Part shown: positions 1 to 13,806 of the stretch, in pieces
Position numbering within the stretch: position 1 is the stretch's first letter
Layout: each line of letters begins with the position of its first letter
From: Acorus gramineus
Taxonomy: Eukaryota > Streptophyta > Magnoliopsida > Acorales > Acoraceae
NCBI GenBank assembly: GCA_030737835.1
Contig: CM060849.1
Span: 30,369,080 to 30,433,079 of the forward strand
Length of the DNA stretch: 64,000 nucleotides
Direction of reading: 5' to 3'
Notes under the pieces: generated by a model
Told to the model about the DNA's origin: nothing
Seen by the model: only the letters and a program-made list of their open reading frames with translations
Database searches by the model: none
Made by a program: the position numbers and the translations under genes

Positions 1-3000
1 AGCTGGGCCACGGGCCGTGCCGTGCTGGATTGACGAGCTAGATTGACTGGGATATCGGAGAAGGGAAAAGATAAATACAGCCCAATTGTAGTCTATCTCG
101 TTTTTTTTTTTTTAAATCACACACTCACCTTTTGAAGTACATACTGTTAAATGAAATGGAGTATATACTGAGATACATTAGTGTATTTTTTTCAGAGTTA
201 AAAAAAAATAAATTGGGCCATATACTATGATAGGACTCATATACTATGATAGTGTAGTATGTACTACGTTATCATAGCGTATGGGACTACAAAATGGGCT
301 GCAAAAAGGATTGCGTGCATTAGCGCTCATTGGAGAAAGTAACGTTGAACGCCATTTTTCTGTTGGAATATATTTATATATGAAAAATGTTATACTCAAT
401 CTTTTTTACCGTACAGAACATAGACCACACAGGGTTTTTTTTTTTTTAAATAGTAAATATCGTCTAATGATGTTCATGTTTTTATGAACAATGCATATCG
501 TTCTATTTTGAGTTGAACGAATCTTTTTTTAACAAGTATAAGAAAAAAGCTAAATCTTAACTGGATAGCTAATAAGGTATATAGGATAACATTTGGAACA
601 AAAAAAATGATTGTGTAATGATGGCATATTTCTTTATACTAGTAGGTGCACATGTGAGTTGTACATGAATTATATTATTGAAATGTAATGGATGAATAAT
701 AATCAGGATAATTAATTTACTCTGAAGTGAGCATATTTTATAAAAATGAACATTTTGATCTTTCATAAAAAATCATGAACACATTTATTCAACATTGTTC
801 ACACTTAACATAAATATTCACAATTTAAAATAAATATTTGACCATCTTTGTTAAATCATACAACTATATCGCACTTGAGCCACCTGAGGAAGATTGCATT
901 GATACATGTCATATACATGAATTAAAATGACCAATAAGATAAATTTAATTAAGCTAATTGTTCTATAAAAGCGACGAATAATGCTCTGGTGAAGATGTAG
1001 CATAATAGGTATATGGCAATAGAGGATATTTTTTACATGAATTCTTATTTAAATAAAACAAAAAAACCACCTCCCAAATGATTCATCAAACCGAAGTTTC
1101 AAAAAACAAACCACTTCCATTTCAAACAACAACGTGATATCCATGTTAAACCCTAATTAAGTACCAAATTTTGATAAATTCAAAGAAAATGACAAAAAAA
1201 AATTGCATAAACATGAAACTCAATTACCAAACAATTGAAAAATTTGAACAAATTTTAAGTAACTAAAGTAGCAAAGCATGAATTTTTAAGAAAAAAAAAG
1301 ACCAACAAAGAATATGGAAGTCGTTTGAGGTTCCTAACACCGCATCAAACTATTAGCATAACCCATTCATAAAAGATAAGCATCTAGGATATTAATAAAG
1401 GTTGTTTTCTTATAGGAAACTCTGAAAACCTTCTCCTTTGTAGGCCTATCGGTGCCCCCTTCTCATATCGTGTTCCTTGTATTCAATGTAACCTTTTTTA
1501 ATAATTGAATATCATCGTTATCTCAAAGGGTGTTTTCTCTTGATCAAATTTGTAATCCTTTGCTATAGGGTCCAGTAAGCTCTCTATATTGAGGTAGTCT
1601 TTTGACTGGAATATGAAAGCCAATGTTGAAAAAAAAATAAGCACAAAAATAGCGAAGAGAAAAGAATTTAATTTGGAATAAATATCTATTTCTTATACAA
1701 TACAAGGATTTCAACAGCACCATGGGGAAATAAATGTCAAAGACAGTATGTCATTTCAAGTGTATAATAAATAATAGAGACAAAGACAGGATGTTTGTAT
1801 ATTAAATAATACCACGAAAGAACACACACATAACATATAAATATTGTTTTTTTTTTTTTTAATAAAATGTATTTGCACTATCTTAGCGTTCATGCATAAT
1901 GTATTAAAAGTCAATATAACTGTCTTTTTAAACTTATATACAGAATAAGTCTAATTAAACTGATAGCTAAAAACTACAAAAACTCTAATTAAAATCCAAC
2001 AATGTTCAACACATGAAAAATACAGATTGGCCTAAACTTCTCCTAGCTAAATTTTTAAATCAAGAGAAGTTGAATAATTTACTGAAGTCCTCCTATCAAT
2101 TTTTTTTTAAATGTTGGATTAATAAAAACTAATTAAAATATTAAAGCAAATATCTAATATTTTTTAAAAATAATAAATAATGGTGTTACATAAATTAACC
2201 AACATCCATCTATTATATTGACTCCATCAAAATTAAGAAAAGGTCGCACCAACTAACCGAAAGGGAAGATGATGGAAATACTAATGACAAATCAAACTGA
2301 CATTTCATTCATCTTACATTACAATACTAATGACAAATATCACATCAATGGAGACCTCAAAACATAGCTTTTATTGATAGTTTTTCAGCAAAAAAAATAG
2401 AGATCCATGGTTATTTTCCACAAGATATTAAAATTCAGCAACTCCAAAATTTGACACAAACATTGTTAGACCAGACTAATAATCACATTTCATATTAATT
2501 GCATTGATGTTCACATGGTTATTGTTCACATTTCATATTATTGTATTGGTAAGTACCACACCAAAATCTCTATTAACTAAGCATGGTGTACAAATTTTTT
2601 ATTTGGTATTGCATTTTGATGAAAAAACTCGTGTATATCTTTAGTATACATTGAATCTTTGACTCGTTTAAGAGGATAAGTGTGCATGGACACTATCTTG
2701 TAAATTTGAAACATTTTTGTAATCAAGCTACATACACTATTTGAAGTTCTGTGAGTGACAACATTATGGTAAAATGTATATACATCGAATTTTGGTGTTA
2801 TTAGACCGCTTAATATGTTTTTCCTTTCCTCTCATTTTTTTTTATGTTTAATACAATTAGAGTATTATAATGCACATTGACTATAAAATTTCTTGTTATT
2901 AGGTAATGGATGGAACCAGAGGAAATAGTGGAGTGCTATCCCGAAAAATATCTAGGGCGATTATACAAAATCTTTGTTGCATATGTATCCAAATTTATTT

Positions 3001-4277
3001 TTAATCTTCTGATTGTTTGGTCTTTAATTCTTTCTTGAAATATTTTTTATTTTCTTATGAACATGTTTTTGCAAGATCTTAATTTTGTTTTCTCACGATA
3101 CATAATTCTAGAATTTTGGTGGTAGAAACCCTGTTAGATGTGTTCTTTTATATTTTAAGTGGCAAACTATTGGAGGGTAGGACATAATGATGTGCACTTA
3201 AGAAGTTTTAGAGAAAAGATAACTATGGATGTAGCTATGAAATCAGAGCAATGACTGATGTTTATGTTATTTTATAAATTTCATATTTTATTATGTATTA
3301 GTTGATCAAATCAATTTTATTATTAATGTTACGATTAAATAAGACAAAACTAAATAAGACAATACTAAAGGGAAATTCCTTTGGTATTTTCATTTATCAG
3401 TTCTAAGATAGAACATTAGATGTAATATCCAATGAGCAAAGGGATACCTTTTTCCTTGTACCTCTCATCCTATGCCATAAATGTGAACCAAAGCCCTCTT
3501 CCTGGTCCTGTTACAACATAAGTGACATCCGAAAGAACAAAAGGAGCAAACACACTAAGAAAGTGACTCTGCCCAAAATCAGTATTTTTATAATGTTATT
3601 AAACTAATTAAGTGATTTGTACTTATTGCGTGATAATCCAGTCGAGATCCACATCTTATAATATTCAGAAATATGCAACAAATTGACAAGATGTCCAAGA
3701 TGAAAAATATATCACTGTCCCTCAACTGGGTAACATACACAATTTTCTTGCCAAAAAATTAAGTCCATAAAATATTTTTAAAAAAATGGTTCCAGTGTTG
3801 ACAGACATAAATTCTTGACATTCAATCAGAAAAATATGGATGATATGAAAATATAACTGTCGTTTTTATATAAGAAGGCTCACAATCAAAGTGAAAGTTA
3901 ACTGTTCTATATCTGGAGTCAACATTCACTAAAACAATGAATGAGGTATCAAATTTAGAGCAAAATACACATCACCTATAAAATATTGAATATGTTAAAG
4001 ACCCTCTTCCTGACTACAAAATTCTTGACCAAGTACAAAGAATCCATCATAAAGAAAATTCTCTTTTTATTTTTATTTTTTTTACTGAAATAAAGAAAAT
4101 TAACTTATCTGTTAAAGCATATTAAAATTGCAATTGGTGTGAGGATTTACCCCACCAGTACATAGGTTGTGCATCTTCATCATTCGATTGTCTAAAAAAT
4201 CATTAATTTTGTTGGAACTTTTTTTTTTAGAAAAATGGAAGTAACTGTGGATTCATGTTAGAAATTCATATGGACAC
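1..4277. other. AT-rich intergenic region without a supportable gene
   Basis: Long AT-rich DNA with many homopolymer runs and only very short open frames on either strand. The first 50 bases are GC-rich with a GGGCCGTGCCGTGC motif that may be the edge of a repeat starting outside the window. Around 1430-1520 the sequence GTTCCTTGTATTCAATGTAA followed by TTTTTTAATAATTGAATAT resembles the 3' tails of plant LINEs, but no LINE coding sequence was seen beside it. I see no exon, RNA gene or intact transposon here. Confidence 0.6.
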
Positions 4278-4440
4278 TCAACCATAGTTGTCTGGCGGGT
4301 AGGCGGGTTGGGAAGCCCTATGCGCATGAACGCCTAACACAAAGCATCATTAAGCGGGCGCTTAGGCCCATTAGCTCGTTTAACCTGCGCCTAGCCAGCT
4401 TAAACCCGCCCAGCCCGCTTAAACAAGCGCCTAACCCTAA
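4278..4440. repeat. GC-rich cluster of short GCGCCTA/GGCGGG motifs, hAT-like
   Basis: A 160-base island in AT-rich DNA holds many copies of short motifs in both orientations: GGCGGG, GCGCCTA, GCGCTTAGG, CCCGCCCAG and CCCGCTTAAA. Dense inverted short motifs like these are known from the subterminal regions of hAT transposons. No clear terminal inverted repeat or 8-bp target duplication was found, so the assignment is weak. It could also be a short non-autonomous remnant of another family. Confidence 0.3.
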
Positions 4441-6068
4441 TGAAAATTGTTATTAAAAAAAACCGATTAGTATCTCGAAGGTTAGAAAAAAAAAACGGTG
4501 ATTCTTCTCCTCAGCGACGCTCCTCATCTGCAATCCAAGCTCCAGCGATTCGAATCCAGGTTAGTCTATCTCTTCTTTTTGTTTATCTACTATGGGTTTT
4601 ATTAAAGAGTTTTGAACTTTTGATTGGTGTGACTCACTGTCACATGTGTCAACACTGTGAAGATTGTCAATTTAAATAGATCAAGGAAAAACATTAAGTT
4701 CTGTAGACCCACTGGAATCATATATGCTTTTTGAAACATGATTAATTATATTCACTACATGAGAGAATACATGGTCGGGCAGTTGCTTATGCCACTCTAG
4801 CATATAATTTAAATACTGACAACTTAAAAACGTAGAGAAGATGTATTGAGATGCATAAGCAATTATTTTATTTATGTTCTAAAAAATAAGGAGTTGTAAA
4901 ATAATGAGTTTGACTTTGACATCACATTTTAGTGAAAATGGTAGAGGGTAATAAAGAGAAAAACACTCAATATGAAACGAATATCAGGACATAATTAACA
5001 ATCTTATAACATTAGAAAACGAATATCAGGACAAAATTAACAATTTTATAACATTAGAGTGGGAGCTGATAATAGTGAATATCGAGTTTATTAAGGATCT
5101 ATGGGTGACATTAGTGCATGGAACTCCCACAATCCAATTCTTGGACAATTTCATCTCGATAATGTGATAGATTCCCCCAATGAAGGAGCCATTCAATCTG
5201 ATCCATCAGATATCTTTTTTTGTTGAAATATGAGACATGCGTATGAGAAAGTTCAGAATAGTAGGTTGTGAATTTTAAACAAAATTATTATTATTTTTTT
5301 GGAAACTAAATAATAAATTGAAGAAAGAAGATTTACAGACAAAATTATTTATATTAAATGATTTACAACCAAAACAGAGTAATTTTGGGATTGAAGTTCT
5401 AACTATTTAATGGACAGAATTTAAAATAAAAACATAGAGGATTTTCAATTTCAGAATATATTTCCGAAACAAATTTCTATATATATTTTCAATTTCCACG
5501 TTCACCAAAATAGGAAAAAAAGCCAAAAAATGGGACCTGATGTGAGCCCATCTTGAATGAAACCTTATTAACTTTAAAAAACACAAAAAAAAAAAAAAAC
5601 TGAGTGCCAAAAAACTATTAAAAAGTGGAAGTTGGCTTCTCATATATTCAAATTATAAGAAATTTATGTCTTGAACAATGATTTTTTTTTTTTTTTGAAG
5701 ATTATGCATGTACATAATTTAAAAAATAGTTAGGAATTTATGTAAAATCATCTGGCAAGCATTTATCAATGAAAGCATTTTGACAATGAACACAACCACA
5801 ACTTTAAATTGAAAAGCATTTAGATCCGTTTTGGGAAAAAAAATTTAAAAAGCTTTTCCATGAAACCTCAATCAGTTTCTTCATAAAAGCTACTACTATC
5901 AACCAGTTTTTTCATGAAAACTGTATTGTTGATTTTTAACACCCGAAAACCAAAATCTGAAATTAAAAGCTGAAATTCAAAAATACCCATTTGGAACTTA
6001 CTATCTGGATAATTGATTTTGCAAAATCCAACTTAGTTAGACACTTGGTTTAAAATGGATCCTAGCCT
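4441..6068. other. AT-rich intergenic region, nothing recognised
   Basis: No gene is supportable. A short direct duplication lies near 4975-5055, where 'CGAATATCAGGACA(T/A)AATTA' followed by 'ATAACATTAGA' occurs twice about 48 bases apart. The rest is low-complexity AT-rich sequence with homopolymer runs. Confidence 0.55.
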
Positions 6069-6318
6069 GATAACATGGGAAAATCTATTCTCCTCAACAT
6101 ATATCTTATATATTTTTTTCCTTCTTCCGACATCATAATCATGTATGTGTTTATTCAAAGAAAATGTTAATATGATAGTCTTCGCATATATCTGATAACC
6201 TGGGAAAGTCTATTCTCCTCAACATATATCTTATATATTTTTTTCCTTCTTCCGACATCATAATCATGTATGTGTTTATTCAAAGAAAATGTTAATATGA
6301 TAGTCTTCACATATACCT
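6069..6318. repeat. Two-copy tandem duplication, period 125 bp
   Basis: The unit starting GATAACATGGGAAAATC at 6069 is repeated at 6194 (GATAACCTGGGAAAGTC). The copies run 6069-6193 and 6194-6318 and differ at only a few bases, so the duplication is fairly young. It has no coding capacity and no transposon ends. Confidence 0.9.
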
Positions 6319-6429
6319 TAGAGAGAAGCACTTCCTTCACCAATATATAGTTGTTGTTAGCGTGTTTCTTGGTCACCACTTGATTGTCAATCTAGAATAT
6401 ATGTCATTTTGCATAGTCTATTGTCTTAT

Positions 6430-7230
6430 TTTTTTTTTTTTTGGTGGGTAAATGAAATTTTGTATTACTAAGTGAGCATTTACAAAAAGGGAAGATCAAA
6501 CTTTACAAAGGATGAACACAAAAAGAAGCAAGAGGGCAACAACACTATTGTTGTCGTCTACAATGTCATTTCCATTTCGATCTGAGATGGGTCTTTCCTG
6601 CTGCGTCATCCAAAATGAGAGTTTTAAGATCCGACGGCATAAGGAGCTTGACAGAGTTTCTTGTTACAAACCCAAAAAACTGACAGCCCAATCCTTAATG
6701 AGTATAAGAAACAAATACCAATTTGTGTGAGAGAGAGAGAGATAGTGAGTACCTTATGAAGCTGATAATGGATCTACAAGACAATTGAGAAGACACCCCT
6801 CTCCATTACTAACATCACTAATAATTTTGAGATGTAATCGAACAATGCAGTGGCAAGCTCATCTAAATTCTCAAAGATTCTGAAATTTCCTCTGTATTGA
6901 GAACCATTGCAATTAGAAATCATTTGACTTGAGTAGGACCTGTCAAAAACAACAAGAATTTAACTCCGAGATACTTGAAATACTGAGGTACTTCAAATGT
7001 GCCACGAAAAAATCAGTTGAAATCAACCCAGAGAAACAATCAGTCAACAAAAATTGACATGCTTGAACCAAAAGTTTCAGCATCTACAGACCTCTTATTA
7101 CTCGAAAAAATAAATCTAAAGCCCAAGCCTAGCTGAGGAAGAGTTACGGGGAGTAAAACCCCAATATGCTGATTCATACAAGGTGTACTATAGACATTTT
7201 GCTTGACCCATGAACAACAGAGCAAAAACA
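6430..7230 (-). mobile_element. 5'-truncated LINE remnant (reverse-oriented)
   Basis: On the plus strand the segment starts with a poly(T) run at about 6430, the complement of a LINE poly(A) tail, followed by GGTGGGTAAATGAAATTTTG. Read on the minus strand, about 6935-7000 encodes FEVPQYFKYLGVKFL. It matches the conserved YLGV block that follows the reverse transcriptase palm in plant LINE ORF2 proteins. The upstream minus-strand sequence to about 7230 is weakly coding and shifts frame. A similar poly(T)-led LINE tail lies in the last complete intron of the host gene at about 62.9 kb. This is a dead, 5'-truncated copy and its exact ends are uncertain. Confidence 0.55.
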
Positions 7231-8299
7231 ACTAATTCTTGTAAATGTTTTTGCTGGATTTTATTAGATTGCAATTTATAACCTTTTTCTATAAGTGCCA
7301 TATTCGATTTCTCTCAAAACAAGTACCGTATCAGTTTGCTTTGTTGATTTTCTAATGGAGGTACACTTGTCATCAGAATCCAATTAATCACACCAATTGC
7401 TGAGTCCCCTCCTCCTTTTTGAGGCTTGTAAAAACATGTATATGGAACTCTTTTTGGGAATTAATACAATGTACATATACACAATGCACATGCGCAATAT
7501 CTATAAATGATCCAATCATTAACCTTCTGTAAAATTCAATTGCAATACTTTCAATAATGTTGGTTCATATATGATCCTACAATGAGATTGAGTCATGTTG
7601 CTGTTTGTCAATGACCATAAAAATACATATCAAGTTGCTAAGGCAGGAATTGGAATCATGCTAGTTCATCTTTATGGATTATATTAATCTAAATTAGACA
7701 AAACATAAACTACAATATATTGCATTAAAAAATAGAAATATGATAAGGGTGCGGCCATACTCAAAAGGAAGCTTGCTTGACTTAAATCTTGGTGCGTTCA
7801 TGGATTTCCCAGCATGTTTAGAATAATGTGATCATTTGAGAACCATGAACTTGAGGAATTAACACCTGATGCCAACACCTTTCAAATACAATCCTGGTTT
7901 GGACATGAGTGACCACAAGGACTTGATGGTATCTTTTACTTTGGGAAATTAAAAACATTGCCCTCCCACATAAAAGATCCTTTGAAAAACTAAAATACTC
8001 CCCTATGTCTTTTACACTTATGCATAAGGTTGTATTTTCCTTTTTCAAACATTTAGGCATTCAATTTCCTTAAAATATCACAATTGACTCCCCATGCCAA
8101 AGGAAAATTGCCCCTATTACACTCATTTCATGCCCATCCACACACACTTGAGAAGAAATTGCCCTAGTCTTGCCCATTTGAGGTTCCTTTTCATTCTCAC
8201 ACTTGGAATCACTTGGACCCCCTCCCTTTTTTACAACAAGGACGGTTTCTCGCACTCTTTTCCTCACATTACTTTTCGATTACCTTAGATGGGTTGTAG
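7231..8299. other. Intergenic region up to the left edge of the first LTR element
   Basis: There are only short open frames, in both strands and out of register with each other, and no recognisable domain. From about 7.9 kb the base composition becomes richer in C on the plus strand. The left limit of the neighbouring element fragment B1 is therefore uncertain by a few hundred bases. Confidence 0.5.
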
Positions 8300-9107
8300 C
8301 CCTTGACAATTCGAACAAGAAGGACTCGAAAGTCAGTGCAGGGGCACAACCCGGACAGATTTAACACTTGGTCCATGGAAGGAATGTTTTTACAGGTTTT
8401 GAAGGTTGAACAAACGCTAGCCAGGACATTCAGCAGCAGCAGACAAATGGCAGAATCAGAAAATTGTCCCAGGCCAGGGGCGGCTGACCTCAACTAGCCG
8501 CCTGCCACCAGATGGCTGAAACCAAGTAGCCGTCGCCAGACAGGTATATTTACCAGTCCTGGGGCGGCTAAACATGACTAGCCGCCCCTCACTGGGCGGC
8601 TAGTCTGAACTAGCCCCCCTCACCTGCTACCCCCAACCTGCACTGTTAGTCCAACTCAATCAACTCTTCAACCCTTTTAAGACCTGTCAAAAATCTTTAT
8701 TTCAAAAAACCTGTACACACACATTCCATACACATACACAATCCCTAAACCTGCATAAATACAAATCAAACAGCAACCAAAACTAAAAACATATAACAAC
8801 CCATGCATCCATACACCAATCCATCCACGCATTAACACATTCATGCCAAAACCATAAACCATTCCATACATACACCCACTGATTCAAACAAAACTTTCAA
8901 ACCAAACCAAACCATCCATGTCTATCCATAAACCCAAAAGAAAGGATAAATTGTTCATAAAACAAAAAGTTAGAACCAAAGAGAACCAAAGAAAACCTAA
9001 GTTAGAACCAAAGATAAAAGATAGATCCACCAAAAGCTCCAACTCCAATGTCTTGAGCTGTACATCGTCAAAACAAATCACCTAAGCCAAAAGAAAAGAA
9101 GAAAAGC

Positions 9108-12100
9108 ATGAATTCCTTGCATATATATACATTTCTTCTACCAAAACCAAGGCACAAAAGACTTTACCTCGGAGTGTCGTCATCTCCGGGAGGTTGGGCC
9201 GAAGGAGGAGAGGACTGGACCTCTGGAGCATCTAGAGCAGGAGGAGTCTCCCTTACTGAAGAAGCAGCTCTCGTGTATCTCCCACGACTCTACGTCGCCG
9301 AAGGATGAGAAGCCCGACTGAAGGTCGCCCCCGTAGCAAAGGAAGCAGAGACCGAGTGATCAGGCTCGAGAGGTAGAAGGTCGAGGTCCACCTCTGTCAT
9401 GGACCCTCCGCCAACCAGCTCTCATGGTGGCCTCCCAAAGGTGGACTTGCTGCATGTCCCGATCTCTCCTCTCTAACCTCTGGCGAAGGCGACCCTCCAT
9501 GCTCCTGGATCGGTCCTCGGCTACCCTCAACCTCTCTTCCAACTCCCATGCCCTCACCTCCGAAATCCTGAGAGCCTCCTGATCCCTGTCCCCAGCCGCC
9601 TGAAGGGAACGAACCAGGTCTCCCATCAATCCACCAGGCACGCCAGCCGACGCCTCCAACTCTGACACCCTGTCCTGGAGGGAATCCCGCTCACGGCCCA
9701 GAATTGAAGACTCCTCCTCCCTCAGCACGACACGGGACCATAGCTGGTCCATCTTCTCCTCTCTCAAGACTCTCTCAGACCACAACTAATCCACCTCGTC
9801 CTCAGCCCTCGTAGCCCTCTCCCTCGCCTGATCAAACTCCATCCGAGTGGCCAGAAGCTCGCTACGGACCATGCCCAGCTTGTTCACCAACTCGAACTCC
9901 CGATCGGTGGCACTGGACAGAGGAGGAGTAGAAGAGGAAGAAGCACCATCGGCTCTCGCTCTCGACAAAGCATCCACCTGAGCCTCAAGGACCCGAACCT
10001 GGTCCTGCAAGCGTCGCCTCTGCGCCCGCAACCCTTCTACTTGCCCGGCCCGTGCTTGGAGGTGCTCATTGGCGGTCTCAAGCTTCTTCTCCAACTCATT
10101 CAGCTCAACCTACAAAAGAAAACATCATTTAGAACACAAAGAGAAGAAGCAGGGAGGGAAAAGAGAAAGGATCTTTTCTTACATAGGCGTCCGGGATCTC
10201 CTCCTCCATGGTCCCGAGGATGTCGACATATTCCTGGCGGAACCAGGCCATGTACTCCTCGCTGCTAACAACCTCAGGACGACGCTCTACCAAAGTCCCC
10301 CTCTCGACCCATCCTCGCACATACACTGCATAGTTCCTCGGGAGGTTCGTATCCCGAGGAATTCCAGCCACCGGGATTGAAGGACGCCTCGGCAGGGGAT
10401 CTGGCACCCACTGATGGTACCCTAGCTAGCGGAATACCTGGCTAATTGCATGGCAGACCACCTCATTGAAGAAGATCAGCCAGATGTCCCGCGATAGCTC
10501 CTCGGGGACCGCCTCCTCCGTGTAGGGCCTCCAGGTCATCTACAGAACAAGATACAGAAGGATAAGGAAGAGAGCTCAGACAAAAGAAAATCAAATACAA
10601 GCTAGAAAATCAGAAAATATATACCTCTTTTTCCTTTAACGCACGGAAGGCCTCTCGGAATTGAGCGAGGTGGCGCAAGCGAGAAGCCCCTGGAGGCGCC
10701 CATCTCATGGCCCAAGGGAGGGCACGGTCGAAGACCAGCTGGGTCGGGCGAGCGATGGCGAAGTGCTCATACCCAAAAATCTGCAGAAAGAAAGTCAAAA
10801 CCGAAGTCAGGTGAAGTGAATAAACTTAAATCAAATCATTTCTATCTTCACTAAACTATACCTGTAGAAATGCCGCAAAACCGCTGAGATTCTTGCCCCT
10901 GGCCCTCTTCACCTTCTTCGACAACTCCACGAAGAGATGAGCCAGCATGGCTGCCCCCCAAGCAAAACGGCCCATCGTCGCCAAGTCCCTCATCAGCAAC
11001 AGAGAGTGAGAAGAGACTTTGTCGGAGGCCGTCGAGAAGAGAACCCGGCCGAAGAAATAGAGGAAGAACGCCCTCAACTCCCTCCGTGCCCTTTGTGGGC
11101 ACGCGGCCGCCTCTCTAGCCTCGATCATCAGCCGTCTCCTCTCAAAGCTAGCTACAGCTTCACCCTTCTGACACCGCGTGAAGAAGCTGAGGCCGTACTG
11201 CCTCGAAAGCTGTCCGAGAGGGATCCAGTTCAGTGACCTCTCCCGCTCCACGTACTCCCAGCCGCCAATCAACTCCTGGAAGAGCGCCTTGTAGTCTGGG
11301 TTGGTGGCCGCTATCACCGCCTCACCCAAGGCTGGGAGACCCGTGATCCGCTGAACATCCTCCAACGTCGGCATCACCGCACCCGTAGGGAGAATAAAGG
11401 CGCAGCTCTCTGGATCCCATCGCTCCACCAACACCTCTAGATAAGGATGATGGACATGGAACGGCTCTATCAGAAAGAAGGAGAGAAAACCCGTTCCATC
11501 TACTAGGTTCCTCTCCTCTAGCCTTAAGGCGGAGTACCATCTCTTCGTCCCGTGCCACAAGGCTCGAATGCGATTCGGCCGCTGAAACAACAGAAAAAGA
11601 GGGGTTAGTCCAAAGACGTCCGAAAGGTGAGGATCCTAAAATGAAATTTCATTCTAAACCATGCTTAAAGAATTAATATGCAAGCATGAAATATTCGAAA
11701 CATGAATACACCTCTTTTTTACCCCATAAACACTCCCACTGTGGTCTATCTCTAGGAACAAATCGAAATTATTTAAAAGTTCCCCATGCTTAAAACTACA
11801 TAGACACACTTTCTTCTTGCCATGTAATAGCATGCTTATGAAACTCCCACCGTAATTATCAACACATACTTGCTTACCTTTCTATGCCCTTATCACATCA
11901 AAGCATATCTATTCCAAGAATCATCACTCCACTAAAAACTCATGCATATGCAAACCCACCACCAGCTCTTGTACTAAAACAACACCATACCTATATAGGC
12001 AAACCCACTATGCAAGCATGTTAAAACATTCTATAGACTATGAAATAGCATGCTTATAACACTCCCACCGTGATCATTTTTCATACACAAACAAACATGC

Positions 12101-12961
12101 CTATTTTAAAAATGCATATATATATATACTTCTTACACACTTCATGCATACCACCAAAAACATATATATTCATACATTTAGAACAAGGTATACATACATT
12201 TAGAACAAGGTAATAGATAGAGAGAAATGGAGGCATACCACGGCTTGTGTAGCCCCAAAAGCCTCCCGCTCGGCCTCGTTAGGATCGTCTCCCTCCTCGT
12301 CATCCCCCTCCTCCTCGATCACGGCCTCGTCAGGATCGTCTCCCTCCTCATTATCCCTCTCCTCCTCGATCACGGCCTCCTTAGCCCCCTCCACACCAAT
12401 CCCCCGGCCTCTGCGGCCTCAACCCCAGCACCCATGGCCTCCTCGGCCTCAAACCCAATGCCTCCGCCCTCCTCCGTGCCCACCGCACCAGAGGTCAGCA
12501 CCTCGTAGTCATCCAAGGCTCTCCTTGCCTGCTACACTAGCCTCACCATCACCAAGGCCACCCTCGTCCTCACCAAATATCTTACCCAAGATACGGGCCA
12601 TCTTCTCACTAATAACAGCCCCCTCACCCCCTGCCTCCTCGGCTACACCCTTGGCCGATCCTCCAGCCTCAAAACCAACACTTCCGGCTGCCACCGGACG
12701 ATCACTGTGCTTCCTCTTGCGCGTATACCCGATCACCTCACCCCTAGGAACTGTAGAAACTCCCGGGACAGCCCCCGAAGGCACATCCCCAACCAAACCC
12801 GTGCCGGCACCCACCAACGGCGTCTCCGCCGCACCTATCACGTCACCCACGACCTCCTCCTCCACCCTATCGCTCTCCGACGATAAGGAGCTTGAGCTAC
12901 GCTTTCCACGAGCCACCCGCGGTCGTTTCCCCCTCAAAGCAATCGTCTTCGACCTCGTCAT
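9108..12961 (-). pseudogene. Antisense gene of element B1: plant mobile domain plus coiled coil
   Basis: A multi-block coding region runs against the element's own direction, starting near the 3' LTR at an ATG at 12961. The first block (12961 to about 12240) is Ser/Gly/Glu-rich with a basic start (MTRSKTIALRGKRPR) and a KRKHSDRP nuclear-localisation-like patch. The next (about 11579-10856) is a plant-mobile-domain-like core (PF10536 type; GFLSFF, LPTGAVMPTLEDVQRITGLP). A short block follows at about 10783-10625, then one at about 10540-10180. The last (10111-9360) is a long Glu/Arg-rich coiled coil. The gaps start with GT and end with AG and look like introns. Similar domains occur in host MAIL-type genes, but the position between element sequence and its LTR favours an element-borne gene. 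It looks broken in one or two places. Confidence 0.6.
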
Positions 12962-13806
12962 CTTCTCGGGTTACAAAGAAAAAGGAGAACCCAAAGACTT
13001 AGGGTTTCAAAATCAAGAAGAGAAGATCGATTGGGTTGAAATGGAGGAAGAAAGGGTAAAGAAAATAAAAGTTTTTCTATTTCAAACGGAGAAGAAGAAG
13101 AGAGGGAGGAAGAACTGTTTTTGAAAGCGTGCGGGAGAGAGAGGGTCCTTTTCGGTTATAAGGGACCCAGTCAGCCGGCGGCTATGCGCGAGTAACTGCC
13201 CCCTGCTCGACGGCTAAATACAACTAGCCGCCCCTCCCTGCCGGCTAAACACAACTAGCCGCCCCCTGCCAGCTTCTCAAACACACTTATTTCCAAGTTT
13301 TCTAAAACAAACAGCCATGTATTGGTTTATTTCCAAGTTTTACTTGATCAAACAGAACTTTCTCAAAGTTTTACCACAAATTCCAAATACCGTTCAGTTC
13401 AAATTTCCTCAGTTCTGGTTCTTTTTCAGAATCTTTGTCTTTCGAATGATCCAATTCACCAAATCAAACACACCTTTTCTTTCTTTCTGTCGGCGATATC
13501 CCCTCTTTGCTGAGCTACCCAAGCACGGGTACGGTAGGCATGAGGAAACTGACGCTAGGCTGCTCTGTTCGAGGGTTGGATAACTCGCTTCTTTACTTTT
13601 ACTCACTCTCCCATCTGGATCACTCCTTAGATAACCATTCTAGTTAAAACCCAGCCTTTGATGACCTAAATTACCTCCCTGAATGGTATTTGGTCATGTG
13701 TCCTAAACTTCGTGAAGGTTGGGCCGGCCAAAATAAGGGTCTCTTTCCTTATCATCGATCGAAGTCTTTCTGTTTCACACAAAGACTCCGTCCGATGAGG
13801 GACAAT

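Noticed and set aside
4440-4679. Small open frame of about 79 codons
   Set aside because: It starts inside a GC-rich repeat island, has low-complexity composition and resembles no known domain.
8000-8300. 5' LTR or target duplication at the left edge of B1
   Set aside because: No TGTAGATACCC start or LTR similarity is present there. The short ACAAT match near 8085 and 15091 is too weak to use.
9108-12961. Host plant-mobile-domain gene with an independent locus
   Set aside because: It is antisense beside a matching LTR, in the place where related elements carry extra ORFs, and it is damaged. An element origin is the simpler reading, though not proven.
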